This document shows positions 11,211 through 19,714 of a stretch of 64,000 bases of DNA, in pieces (the stretch's first letter is position 1; every line of letters begins with the position of its first letter). A program made the position numbers and the translations under genes. The DNA is taken from contig NZ_VFYR02000005.1 of NCBI RefSeq assembly GCF_006489205.2, positions 186,001 through 250,000 on the forward strand. Direction: 5' to 3'. Source of the DNA: Brevibacterium sp. XM4083 (GTDB lineage Bacteria > Actinomycetota > Actinomycetes > Actinomycetales > Brevibacteriaceae). Under the pieces are notes generated by a model. That model did no database searches and had not been told where the DNA came from. It saw only the letters and a program-made list of their open reading frames with translations.

Positions 11211-13883
11211 TCAGCTGAGCAGTCGCCTTGTCGTGTCGATCCGGGTCGCGTCCGCGAGCAGCGAGATCCGCACGCTGAGGATGTAGCTGTCGGTCTCGGT
11301 CGCGACGATCGGGTGCATCTCGACGTCGAGGATCTGCGGATGGCGTTCGACGAGGACGGAGAGGCGCTCGAGGACGTCGATGAGCGGATCGATGTTGACC
11401 GGGGGCAGACCTCGGTAGCCGAACAGCCTCGGCGAGGATTTGATCGCGCGGATCATCTCACCCGCGTCCTTGTCGGTGAGCGGGGAGACGCGGTGCTCGA
11501 CATCGCCGAGGAGCTCGGTCGTGTCCCCGGCCAGAGAGAACGAGAGCATCGGCCCGAGCAGCCGGTCCTCGCCGGCGCGGATCACGCACGGCACCCCGGG
11601 CGGGGCCATCGCCTGGACGTCGACGAGGGGCTCCTCGTCGGCCCCGAGCGATTCGATGAGGGCCTGGAGGGCCGTGAAGTCCTCGACGAGTTCGTCGGGG
11701 GTGTCGATGTTGAGCCGCACCCCGCCGAGCTCCATGCGGTGGCGCAGGGCCTTCGTCACCGCCTTGAGCGCGACCGGGTAGCCGAGCGTCTCGGCCGCCT
11801 TGAGCCCCTCGTCCACCGAGGCGGCCGTGATGTAGGGCATCGTCTCGATTCCGTAGCAGTCGAGGAGCGCCCTGGCCTGATCGCGCTCGAGGACGACGGG
11901 GCAGCCGGGCCGCGCATCGGTGAGCGCGGCGTCGACGATGTCGCGCACGCCCTTGTCGTCGAGGTCCTCGATCTCGAGGAAGTTGCCGTGATCGGCCGAG
12001 CGCCACCGGGCGTAGTCCGTCGCCCGCGCGAGCGCCCACACGGCATCCTCGGGACCCACGTAGCTCGGGACGGTGTGGGTCACGCGCTTGCCGTCGGAGT
12101 CGGTGAGGAAGCTCGTGAGCTCGTCCTGGACGCCGAGGATGCCGAGGAAGCAGGCCACCGTCGTCTTCGACGACCGGGCGGCGGTCTCGGCGAGCACCGC
12201 GGCGATCTCGCTCTCCTCGGCTCCGGCCGAGGGCGTGAAGTTGACGATGACGGAATCGATGTCGTCCCGGTCGTACATCGCGGTGAGCCTCTCGCCGAAG
12301 GTCTCGGCATCGACCTCGGGGTGGAGGGAGACGGTCGCGGATTCGACGCTCAGCCCTTCTGCCCGGGCCCGTTGGACGATGAGGGTCGACAGCGCGGCGG
12401 AGTTCCCGATGACACCGACCCGGCGCCCCGCCGGCAGCGGCTGGGTCGAGAACACCTGAGCGAGGTCGAAGAGCTGGTGGACGGTGTCGGCCCTGACCAC
12501 CCCGGCCTGGCCGAGCACCTGGTCGAGGGTGTGCGGGGCGAGTGAGGACGTGCGCACGACGTGGCCGGGCGGCAGCTCACGCCCGGTGACATCGGACTTG
12601 ACGACGATGACGGGTTTGACGCGGGAGACGCGCCGGGCGATGCGGGAGAACTTCCGCGGGTTGCCGATCGATTCGAGGTAGAGGCCGACGGTCTTCGTCG
12701 CCGGATCCTCCTCCCAGTACTGGAGGACGTCGTTGCCGGACATGTCGGCGCGGTTGCCGGCCGAGACGAACGTCGAGATGCCCAAGCCCCGCGTCTTCGC
12801 CGCCGCGAGCAGGGCCGTGCCGAGCGCCCCGGACTGGCTGAACAGGCCGAGGGTGCCCGGTTCGGGGAGGAACGGGGCGAGTGAGGCGTTGAGGGAGACG
12901 TCCTCGGCCTCGTTGACGATGCCGAAGGAGTTCGGCCCGATGAGCCGCATGCCGTACGCCCGCGAGGTCGCGACGACCTGGCGCTGGAGCTCGGCACCGG
13001 CGCGGCCGGTCTCGGCGAAGCCCGAGGAGATGACGAGCACGCCCTTGGCGCCGTGGGCGGCGCACTCCTGGACGACCTCGGTGACGGATTCCGCGGGCAC
13101 GGCGATGACGGCGAGGTCGGCGGTGCCCGGCAGCTCGGCGAGGCTCGGGTACGCCGGGACGCCGGCGACCTGGTCGGCCTCGGGGTGGACGACCCAGAGC
13201 TCGCCCTTGAAGTCCGCGGAGACGATGTTGCGGATGAGGAGGTTGCCCGTGGAGTTGCGCTTGCGGCTGGCGCCGATGACGACCACCGAGGCGGGATGGA
13301 GGACGGTGCGCACGCTCTTGGCCTCAGCACGGTGCTCGCGGGTGGCCTGGACCTCGAGCGAGCGGGCGGTGGGGTCGATGTCGAAGCTCACGGCCACGAC
13401 CCCGTCGTCGAAGCCGCGGCTGACCTCGTAGCCGGCGGCCTGGAAGACCTGGAGCATCGAGCGGTTCTGGGGGAGCACCTCGGCGGTGAATTTGCGCAGC
13501 CCCGATTCCCGGGCGGCCGCGGCGAGGTGCTCGAGGAGGATCGAGCCGATCCCGCGGCCCTGGTGGGCGTCGGCGATGTTGAATGCGACCTCCGCGGTGC
13601 CCGGGGAGATCTTGTCGTAGCGGCCGACCCCGATGATGTCGTCGCCGATCGTCATCACGAGCGCCACCCGGTCGTGGTGGTCGACGTTGACGAAGCGGTC
13701 GAGGTCGCGTTTGGGCAGTTTGGGCAGGGGCGCGAAGAAGCGGAGGTAGATCGACTCCGGCGACTGCGACTCGTGCATCCGGGACAGCGCCTCGGCGTCG
13801 TCGGGAACGATCGGACGCAGGTGCGCGGTGCCGCCGTCGCGCAGCACGACGTCGGCCTCCCACGCGGCAGGATAGTCTTCCAT
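11211..13883 (-). CDS. GNAT acetyltransferase fused to ADP-forming acyl-CoA synthetase-like domains (Pat-type)
   Basis: Protein lysine acetyltransferase of the Pat/AcuA class, 890 residues. An N-terminal GNAT domain (about residues 10-170) has the acetyl-CoA loop DAHQGRGIGSILLEHL. It is followed by a CoA-binding Rossmann domain (HPASVVVIGASRKRNSTGN), a succinyl-CoA-synthetase-like flavodoxin domain (LFSQSGALGTALL) and a C-terminal ATP-grasp domain (from about residue 640). GNAT-first order matches actinobacterial PatA rather than enterobacterial Pat. The phosphohistidine motif of true ADP-forming synthetases (SHTG) appears as VRTS near residue 442, so it is unlikely to make ATP. I chose ATG 13883 (MEDYPAAWEAD); an upstream frame reaches 13958. 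Target proteins, probably acyl-CoA synthetases, are not in the window. Confidence 0.92.
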   Translation of the reverse strand: MEDYPAAWEADVVLRDGGTAHLRPIVPDDAEALSRMHESQSPESIYLRFFAPLPKLPKRDLDRFVNVDHHDRVALVMTIGDDIIGVGRYDKISPGTAEVAFNIADAHQGRGIGSILLEHLAAAARESGLRKFTAEVLPQNRSMLQVFQAAGYEVSRGFDDGVVAVSFDIDPTARSLEVQATREHRAEAKSVRTVLHPASVVVIGASRKRNSTGNLLIRNIVSADFKGELWVVHPEADQVAGVPAYPSLAELPGTADLAVIAVPAESVTEVVQECAAHGAKGVLVISSGFAETGRAGAELQRQVVATSRAYGMRLIGPNSFGIVNEAEDVSLNASLAPFLPEPGTLGLFSQSGALGTALLAAAKTRGLGISTFVSAGNRADMSGNDVLQYWEEDPATKTVGLYLESIGNPRKFSRIARRVSRVKPVIVVKSDVTGRELPPGHVVRTSSLAPHTLDQVLGQAGVVRADTVHQLFDLAQVFSTQPLPAGRRVGVIGNSAALSTLIVQRARAEGLSVESATVSLHPEVDAETFGERLTAMYDRDDIDSVIVNFTPSAGAEESEIAAVLAETAARSSKTTVACFLGILGVQDELTSFLTDSDGKRVTHTVPSYVGPEDAVWALARATDYARWRSADHGNFLEIEDLDDKGVRDIVDAALTDARPGCPVVLERDQARALLDCYGIETMPYITAASVDEGLKAAETLGYPVALKAVTKALRHRMELGGVRLNIDTPDELVEDFTALQALIESLGADEEPLVDVQAMAPPGVPCVIRAGEDRLLGPMLSFSLAGDTTELLGDVEHRVSPLTDKDAGEMIRAIKSSPRLFGYRGLPPVNIDPLIDVLERLSVLVERHPQILDVEMHPIVATETDSYILSVRISLLADATRIDTTRRLLS

Positions 13884-13956
13884 ACCCCAAGCATAGGTGC
13901 CCGACCGGTGCGTTCGCGGCTGGGAACGGGTGTGCGAGTACGGCACAATGGTGGGC

Positions 13957-14544
13957 ATGTCTCTACCCGACGTCCTCGTCCGCGATCTCCAATCGGCCGG
14001 CTACTACCCGCAGCTCACCGAGGGGATCCTCGCCGACTCCCTCTACGACGAACCGGTGCTCAGCCACTTCGTCCACATCGACACCCACGTCGACATCGAA
14101 TCGATCCACCGGCACGTCACGGCGTTCGTCCTCACCGAGACCCGTCTCCTCCTCGCCCACGTCGACGATGACCCCGCCGTGGCTCCCGGCGGCAAGGCGC
14201 GGGCGGTGACGAGCAGCGAGGACATCGAACTCGAGCGCCTCGGCACCGTCATGGTCGGGCGCACCTTCGCCGACCCCGCCTCGTATGCCCCGGGCGACGC
14301 CCCGGTCGAGGTCTCGCTGACGCTGTCGTGGGGTGCTGCCCGGCGCATCGAGGCGTTCCCGGAGACCTGCGGTGACCCGGACTGCATGGGCGACCACGGG
14401 TACGGGGGGTCGATCTTCGCCGAGGACGTCCTCCTCCGCGTCTCCGCCGAAGCCGAAGGACAGGCCGCCGTCGACCGCATCGCCGACTTCGCCGACCGCC
14501 TGCGCGCCGCCGTCTTCCACGCCCGCCTCCGGTCGCGGCGCTGA
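13957..14544 (+). CDS. DUF5998 family protein
   Basis: Conserved actinobacterial protein of unknown function, 195 residues. The N-terminal LPDVLVRDLQSAGYYPQLT matches my memory of the family. The body looks like a small PH-like beta-sheet domain (HIDTHVDIESIHRHVTAFVL, LLLAHVDDD), and a Cys-containing loop reads FPETCGDPDCMGDHGYGG. ATG at 13957 chosen; ATG 13948 is an in-frame alternative. Its TGA overlaps the next ATG (TGATG at 14542), so it is translationally coupled to the phosphodiesterase gene. It is divergent from the Pat gene with a 73-bp gap. Function is not known to me. Confidence 0.82.
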   Translation: MSLPDVLVRDLQSAGYYPQLTEGILADSLYDEPVLSHFVHIDTHVDIESIHRHVTAFVLTETRLLLAHVDDDPAVAPGGKARAVTSSEDIELERLGTVMVGRTFADPASYAPGDAPVEVSLTLSWGAARRIEAFPETCGDPDCMGDHGYGGSIFAEDVLLRVSAEAEGQAAVDRIADFADRLRAAVFHARLRSRR

Positions 14545-15722
14545 TGGCCGACCTCCCCTCGCACCAGGTCCCCACCGCGAGCCTGCTCGCTCCTCCCGAC
14601 TACGGCAGTCCCCTTCTCTCCGATGTCGTCCCGGCTGCGGCGCTCAGCCTCGGCGCCGGCGGCGTCCTCGATGACACCGCGGCCCGGCGCGCGCAGCGCC
14701 TCGGACTCGACCGCGAGGTGCGCACCGCGATCGTCGTCCTCATCGACGGCCTCGGCGAGCAGCTGCTCGCCCGCGACAGCGGCTACACCCCGTTCTTCCG
14801 GTCCCTGGCCGGCCAGCGGCGGACCGTGTCGACGGGATTCCCGTCGACGACGGCGAACTCCCTGTCCTCATTCGCCACCGGCAGGCTGCCCGGGGCCCAC
14901 GGCGTCGTCGGCTACCGGCTGCTCGACCCCGCGAAGGACGCGGTGTTCAACCAGCTGACGTGGGATCTCGACGTCGATCCCGTGAGCTGGGTGCCCGACG
15001 CCACGCTCTTCGAGCGCCTGGAGACCGCCGGAGTCGACGTCGTCAGCCTCGGGGAGGCGAAGTTCGCCGGTCGCGGACTCAACCGCGCCTCCCTGCGCGG
15101 GGGCCGGTTCCGGGCGTCGAAGACGCTCGAGGAGCGGTGCGCGCAGGCACTCGCCGAGGTGCGGGCCCCGGGCACCCGGCTCGTCTACCTCTACTGGGGC
15201 GGACTCGACAAGACCGGGCACGTCCACGGCTCGAACTCGGCGCAGTGGACCGAGGAGCTCGAACGCATCGACCTCGCCCTGTCCCGGCTCGCCCAGGACC
15301 TGCCGGGCGATGCGGCGATGATCGTCACCGCCGACCACGGGATGGTCGACGTCGACCACGACACCCGCCTCGACCTCGTCGACGCTCCCGAGCTCAAGGC
15401 CGGTCTGCGCCACCTCGGCGGGGAGCCGCGGGCCCTCCACCTCTATGCGCAGCCCGGCGCCGCCGGCGATGTCGCGGCGGCGTGGACGGAGACGCTGGGG
15501 GAGCGGGCGCTCGTCCTGCCGCAGGCCGACGCGGTGCGGCGGAACTACTTCGGTCCCGTCGATCCCCGGGTCCGCGGGCGCATCGGGGACGTCGTCGTCA
15601 TCTGCACCGACGGCTTCGCCGTCGTCGATTCGGAGACGGAGTCAGCCTCGGCCCTCGCGCTCATCGGCCATCACGGGGCGACTACGGCACGCGAACTCGA
15701 GATCCCGCTCCTCGTCGTCTGA
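14544..15722 (+). CDS. alkaline-phosphatase-superfamily phosphodiesterase, AtaC-like
   Basis: Metal-dependent phosphodiesterase/pyrophosphatase fold, 392 residues. Metal and nucleophile motifs are all there: Asp in VVLIDGLGEQLL, nucleophilic Thr in GFPSTTANSLSSFATG, YLYWGGLDKTGHVHG, TADHGMVDVDHD and the final His in IGHHGATTAREL. Streptomyces AtaC, a c-di-AMP phosphodiesterase, belongs to this branch, so c-di-AMP hydrolysis is the leading hypothesis; other nucleotide substrates are possible. No signal peptide, so cytosolic. It overlaps DUF5998 by one base and converges on gtrA, overlapping its 3' end by about 40 bp. Confidence 0.87.
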   Translation: MADLPSHQVPTASLLAPPDYGSPLLSDVVPAAALSLGAGGVLDDTAARRAQRLGLDREVRTAIVVLIDGLGEQLLARDSGYTPFFRSLAGQRRTVSTGFPSTTANSLSSFATGRLPGAHGVVGYRLLDPAKDAVFNQLTWDLDVDPVSWVPDATLFERLETAGVDVVSLGEAKFAGRGLNRASLRGGRFRASKTLEERCAQALAEVRAPGTRLVYLYWGGLDKTGHVHGSNSAQWTEELERIDLALSRLAQDLPGDAAMIVTADHGMVDVDHDTRLDLVDAPELKAGLRHLGGEPRALHLYAQPGAAGDVAAAWTETLGERALVLPQADAVRRNYFGPVDPRVRGRIGDVVVICTDGFAVVDSETESASALALIGHHGATTARELEIPLLVV

Positions 15723-16302
15723 CGCCGGTCCGCGGGACTGCAGCACTGGCGTCAGTGCCGTCGTCGGTCGCGATGTCTTCAGCGGTGCCGCTCGCGGCGT
15801 CGTCGGCGCTCGCGACGCTGTCGCAGTCGTCGTCGGCGCTCGCGTCGCTGTCGTCGGTCGCGACGATGGCCCGCCTCGGCGAGGTCGTGCCGGGAACGCG
15901 GTAGAGGACGCGGCTGTACATGATGTAGCGGAAGATGTTGCCCAGCAGCACGCCGACGACGTTGGCGGAGATGTTGTCGGCCAGGGGCGAGGTCCAGCCC
16001 ATGACGTAATGGCTGACGATGAGGCAGAGGCCGGCGATGCCGAGCCCGGCGAGGTTGACGAGGAAGAAGCCGATCGCCTCGCGCCAGGGCCGGCTCGTGC
16101 GGCCGTCGCGGAACGTCCAGTGCCGGGAGCCGAGCCAGCTCACCGTCGTCGCCGCCGCCACGGACACGACCTTGGGGATGAGCGGACCGATGTCGGTGGT
16201 GAAGAGGATGAGGTTGAAGACGCCGAGGTCGACGAGGAACGCGATCGTCCCGACGGCGGTGAACTTCGCCAGACGGGAGAGCTCGGACCGGGTGCGTCCC
16301 AT
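15682..16302 (-). CDS. GtrA family membrane protein
   Basis: Four-helix inner-membrane protein thought to flip or assist transfer of polyprenyl-linked sugars. TM segments sit at about residues 12-35, 42-60, 80-100 and 110-135, with the family pattern VSWLGSRHWTFRDG after helix 2. A hydrophilic Asp/Ala/Ser tail of about 60 residues follows; its last part is read antisense to the 3' end of the phosphodiesterase gene. ATG 16302 has GAGGAGGG immediately upstream and is preferred over ATG 16314. Divergent from purK. In M. tuberculosis the equivalent Rv3277 also neighbours purK. Confidence 0.9.
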   Translation of the reverse strand: MGRTRSELSRLAKFTAVGTIAFLVDLGVFNLILFTTDIGPLIPKVVSVAAATTVSWLGSRHWTFRDGRTSRPWREAIGFFLVNLAGLGIAGLCLIVSHYVMGWTSPLADNISANVVGVLLGNIFRYIMYSRVLYRVPGTTSPRRAIVATDDSDASADDDCDSVASADDAASGTAEDIATDDGTDASAAVPRTGVRRRGAGSRVRVP

Positions 16303-16485
16303 GTCCCTCCTCATCTCGCGGCTCGTGGTCTCCTGGCTCGTGGGCGGAGACCCGAGGTCATCGTACGACAGCCGGATCGGCGTTCCCTGCGGACAGGGGC
16401 GTCCGCAGCGGACAGGGGAGCCGACGGGAGCCGGAGGACTGCCCTCGCGCACCGTTCGGAGCGGCCCCGCGATAGGATGGCAGGC

Positions 16486-17709
16486 GTGACTTTTCCTACC
16501 ATCGGCGTCATCGGCGGCGGTCAGCTCGCCCGCATGCTCGCCCCCGCCGCCGAAGCCCTCGGCGTGAGATTCGCCGTCCTCTCCGAGTCCGCTGACGCCC
16601 CCGCCGCGCAGGTCATCCACGACGTCACGGTCGGCGACTACACGGATCTTGCGACGCTCAAGGCCTTCGCCGAGACCGTCGACGTCATCACCTTCGACCA
16701 CGAGCACGTCCCGCCGGAGCACCTCGAGGCCCTCGTCGCCGCCGGGCACGCCGTCCGCCCGGGACCGCAGGCGCTCATCTTCGCCCAGGACAAGATCCTC
16801 ATGCGCCGGAAGATGGACGAACTCGGCCTGCCCAACCCCCGGTGGGCGGAGATCGGCAGCCTCGCCGATGCCGAGGCCTTCGCCGCCGAGGCGGGTCTGC
16901 CCTTCATCCTCAAGACCCCGCGCGGGGGCTATGACGGCAAGGGCGTGCGCGTCATCTCCGACCTCGCCGAGGTCACCGAATGGCTCGCCGAGGTCCCCGT
17001 CCTCCTCGCCGAGGAGAAGGTCGACTTCACCCGGGAGCTCGCCGTCATGGTCGGTCGGTCCCCGATGGGTCAGACGGCCGTGTGGCCGGTCGTCGAGACC
17101 TGGCAGCAGGACGGCGTGTGCAAAGAGGCGATCGCTCCGGCCCCCGGTCTGCCCGGGCAGAAGGCGACCGCGATCACCGAGGCGGTCCTCACCGTCGCCG
17201 GTGCCCTCGACGTCACCGGGGTGATGGCGATGGAGATGTTCGAGACCCCGGACGGCTTCCTCATCAACGAATTCGCGATGCGCCCCCACAACACCGGGCA
17301 CTGGACCCAGGACGGCTCGGTGACGAGCCAGTTCGAACAGCACCTGCGCGCCGTTCTCGACCTGCCGCTCGGCAGCCCCGCGGCCCGCGACGAGGTCTCG
17401 GTCATGGTCAACATCCTCGGCGCCGACCACGAGGACCTCTACCATCCCTACCTCCACGTCATGGCCCACGACCCCGACGTCAAGGTCCACCTCTACGGCA
17501 AGGGCGTGCGCCCGGGGCGGAAGGTCGGACACGTCAACGCGTACGGCGCCGATCGCGCGCTCGTCCTCGCCCGAGCCCGGCACGCCGCGGACTTCATCGC
17601 CGGCGTCGACGTCGACCCGCACCCGAGCCTGCCGACACCGACCGATCTCACTCCGGAGGGCGCGGACGACAGCGCGCCCCGCGCGACCTCAGCCGAGGAA
17701 AGGGACTGA
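16486..17709 (+). CDS. purK: N5-carboxyaminoimidazole ribonucleotide synthase
   Basis: ATP-grasp enzyme that converts AIR, ATP and bicarbonate to N5-CAIR in purine synthesis. The N-terminal [15 protein letters not shown] dinucleotide-like loop, [18 protein letters not shown] loop and [18 protein letters not shown] metal-binding region are visible. GTG 16486 gives [18 protein letters not shown], the usual family N-terminus; an in-frame ATG at 16477 is possible. About 407 residues with a slightly extended, acidic C-terminus. One base separates it from purE, whose product uses N5-CAIR. Confidence 0.95.
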   Translation: MTFPTIGVIGGGQLARMLAPAAEALGVRFAVLSESADAPAAQVIHDVTVGDYTDLATLKAFAETVDVITFDHEHVPPEHLEALVAAGHAVRPGPQALIFAQDKILMRRKMDELGLPNPRWAEIGSLADAEAFAAEAGLPFILKTPRGGYDGKGVRVISDLAEVTEWLAEVPVLLAEEKVDFTRELAVMVGRSPMGQTAVWPVVETWQQDGVCKEAIAPAPGLPGQKATAITEAVLTVAGALDVTGVMAMEMFETPDGFLINEFAMRPHNTGHWTQDGSVTSQFEQHLRAVLDLPLGSPAARDEVSVMVNILGADHEDLYHPYLHVMAHDPDVKVHLYGKGVRPGRKVGHVNAYGADRALVLARARHAADFIAGVDVDPHPSLPTPTDLTPEGADDSAPRATSAEERD

Positions 17710-17710
17710 C

Positions 17711-18250
17711 ATGACCACCTCCACGCAGCAGACCGACGAGGCGACCGCCTCGGCGAGCGTCCCCGTCGGGATCGTCATGGGATCGGACTCGGACTGGCCG
17801 ACGATGCGGGCCGCCGCTGAGGCGCTCACCGAACTCGGCATCGCCTCGACCGCCGAGGTGGTCTCGGCCCACCGCATGCCCGAGGACATGATCGAGTGGG
17901 CGCGGACTGCGGCCGACCGCGGACTGCGCGTCATCATCGCCGGGGCCGGGGGCGCGGCGCACCTGCCGGGGATGATCGCATCGATGACGTCCCTGCCGGT
18001 CATCGGGGTGCCCGTGCCGCTGAAGCACCTCGACGGCATGGACTCCCTCCTCTCGATCGTCCAGATGCCCGGCGGCGTGCCCGTCGCGACGGTCTCGATC
18101 GGAGGAGCGAAGAACGCAGGACTGCTTGCGGCACGGATCCTCGCCGCCGGCACCGACGCCGAGGCGCTCGCCCTCCGCGGCCGACTCGACGACTACCGGG
18201 CCACCCTCCGCCAGGTCGCCCTCGACAAAGGGGCGGCACTCGGGCAATAA
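17711..18250 (+). CDS. purE: 5-(carboxyamino)imidazole ribonucleotide mutase
   Basis: Class I PurE, which isomerises N5-CAIR to CAIR. Motifs: [13 protein letters not shown] (about residues 19-31), [10 protein letters not shown] with catalytic His (about 54), [14 protein letters not shown] (about 78) and [14 protein letters not shown]-like sequence. 179 residues with a roughly 15-residue Thr/Ala-rich leader. It directly follows purK and is followed 36 bp later by an acyl-CoA dehydrogenase with its own operator. Confidence 0.96.
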   Translation: MTTSTQQTDEATASASVPVGIVMGSDSDWPTMRAAAEALTELGIASTAEVVSAHRMPEDMIEWARTAADRGLRVIIAGAGGAAHLPGMIASMTSLPVIGVPVPLKHLDGMDSLLSIVQMPGGVPVATVSIGGAKNAGLLAARILAAGTDAEALALRGRLDDYRATLRQVALDKGAALGQ

Positions 18251-18253
18251 TTG

Positions 18254-18277
18254 TTGACTGAACGATCGATCAGTCAA
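18254..18277. promoter_or_regulatory. 24-bp near-perfect palindrome, TetR-type operator
   Basis: TTGACTG at the left and CAGTCAA at the right flank AACGATCGAT; the 24-bp site matches its own reverse complement except for one symmetric base pair of positions. It fills most of the 36-bp gap between purE and the acyl-CoA dehydrogenase start, and the ribosome binding site follows directly, so a bound protein would block this gene. Palindromes built on GACTGA-CGATC-TCAGTC type half-sites are typical of TetR repressors of fatty-acid or acyl-CoA metabolism. Which repressor binds is unknown. Confidence 0.75.
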
Positions 18278-18286
18278 AGGAGCACG

Positions 18287-19435
18287 ATGTTCGACCTCTA
18301 CCAGCCCAGTGACGAGCACGAAGAGATCCGCGCGGCGGTGCGCGACGTCGTCGAGAAGCGGATCGCGCCCTTCGCGGCCGAGGTCGACGCCGAGTCCCGG
18401 TACCCGCAGGAAGCCCACGACGCGCTCGTCGAGACCGACTTCTTCGCCGCCCACATCCCCGAAGAGTACGGGGGAGTCGGAGCCGATGCCCTGGCGGTGG
18501 CGATCATCATCGAAGAGGTCGCGCGCGCCTGCGCCTCGTCCTCGCTCATCCCCGCGGTCAACAAGCTCGGCAGCATGCCCGTCCAGCTCGGCGGAGACGA
18601 CGCGATCAAGGAGAAGTACCTCACCCCCGTCGCCCGCGGCGAGGCCGGATTCTCCTACGGGCTGTCCGAACGCGAGGCCGGCTCCGACACCGCCTCGATG
18701 ACGACGCGGGCGACCCGCGACGGCGATGACTGGGTGCTCAACGGCGTGAAGACGTGGATCACCAACGCCGGCGTCTCCGAGTACTACACGGTCATGGCCG
18801 TGACCGATCCCGACGGCGCCCGCGGACGCAACATCTCCGCGTTCGTCGTCGAGAAGTCCGACGAGGGCTTCACGTTCGGTGAGAAGGAGCGCAAGCTTGG
18901 CATCAAGGGCTCGCCGACCCGAGAGCTGCTCTTCGACAACGTCCGGCTGCCCGGCGACCGCATCGTCGGCGCCCCGGGGGAGGGCCTGAAGATCGCACTG
19001 CGCACCCTCGACCACACGCGCGTGACGATCGCCGCCCAGGCCGTCGGCATCGCCCAGGGCGCACTCGACTACGCGCTGGGCTACGTCAAGGAGCGCCAGC
19101 AGTTCGGCAAGCGCATCGCCGACTTCCAGGCCATCCAGTTCATGCTCGCCGACATGGGCATGAAGCTCGAGGCCGCGCGTCAGCTCACCTACACCGCGGC
19201 GGCGAAGAGCGAACGCGGCGACGCCGACCTCACGTACTTCGGGGCCGCCGCGAAGGCGTTCGCCTCGGATGCCGCGATGGAGATCACGACCGACGCCGTC
19301 CAGCTCCTCGGCGGGGCCGGCTACGTCGTCGACCACCCCGTCGAGCGGATGATGCGCGACGCGAAGATCACCCAGATCTACGAGGGCACGAACCAGATCC
19401 AGCGCCTCGTCATGGGTCGCCAGCTGCTCGGCTAG
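18287..19435 (+). CDS. acyl-CoA dehydrogenase (FadE25-like)
   Basis: FAD enzyme that introduces the alpha-beta double bond in acyl-CoA. 382 residues, standard length. Visible: FAD-binding YGLSEREAGSDTASM (about 125), WITNAGVSEYYTVMA, and the C-terminal DAKITQIYEGTNQIQR with the catalytic Glu. ATG 18287 follows AAAGGAG at 18276-18282. Although close to purE, it has a strong palindrome in its leader and a hairpin after it, so it is probably a single-gene unit under a TetR repressor. M. tuberculosis has fadE25 (Rv3274c) beside purE (Rv3275c) too. Chain-length or branched-chain preference is unknown. Confidence 0.95.
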   Translation: MFDLYQPSDEHEEIRAAVRDVVEKRIAPFAAEVDAESRYPQEAHDALVETDFFAAHIPEEYGGVGADALAVAIIIEEVARACASSSLIPAVNKLGSMPVQLGGDDAIKEKYLTPVARGEAGFSYGLSEREAGSDTASMTTRATRDGDDWVLNGVKTWITNAGVSEYYTVMAVTDPDGARGRNISAFVVEKSDEGFTFGEKERKLGIKGSPTRELLFDNVRLPGDRIVGAPGEGLKIALRTLDHTRVTIAAQAVGIAQGALDYALGYVKERQQFGKRIADFQAIQFMLADMGMKLEAARQLTYTAAAKSERGDADLTYFGAAAKAFASDAAMEITTDAVQLLGGAGYVVDHPVERMMRDAKITQIYEGTNQIQRLVMGRQLLG

Positions 19436-19499
19436 CGCGAGCTGCCCGGCCGCGCCGCCGGCAGTCGCGCACCCGGCAGCGCGACCGACGCGGGACCGC

Positions 19500-19532
19500 A
19501 GCGGGAGGCGGACACGTGGTCTGCCTCCCGCT
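19500..19532. terminator. GC-rich hairpin after acyl-CoA dehydrogenase
   Basis: AGCGGGAGGCGGA at 19500-19512 pairs with TCTGCCTCCCGCT at 19520-19532, 12 of 13 positions, around a 7-nt loop. It stands 65 bp past the dehydrogenase stop and about 180 bp before the LCP gene. No U-tract follows, as is common in actinobacteria. Confidence 0.65.
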
Positions 19533-19714
19533 GAGGCAGTGTGAGGAGAAACACTGAGGCGCCGCGACATGCGCAGATCCCAGGTGCGGGAATCCACGGC
19601 GTCCACGCGACACAATGGATGAACACAGTGGACTCTGACGAAGCTTTGGCAGAGTGGTCACTGGCGCGGCCGCGAACGGCTGCTGCGAGAAGCGCGTGAG
19701 ACGAAGGTGAGGCA

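Noticed and set aside
11199-12545. Open frame antisense to the Pat gene
   Set aside because: Composition typical of antisense frames and no start signal; the Pat domains on the other strand are intact.
16314-17622. Upstream part of the open frame that continues into gtrA
   Set aside because: It is antisense to purK; the real gtrA start is the ATG at 16302 with its own ribosome site.
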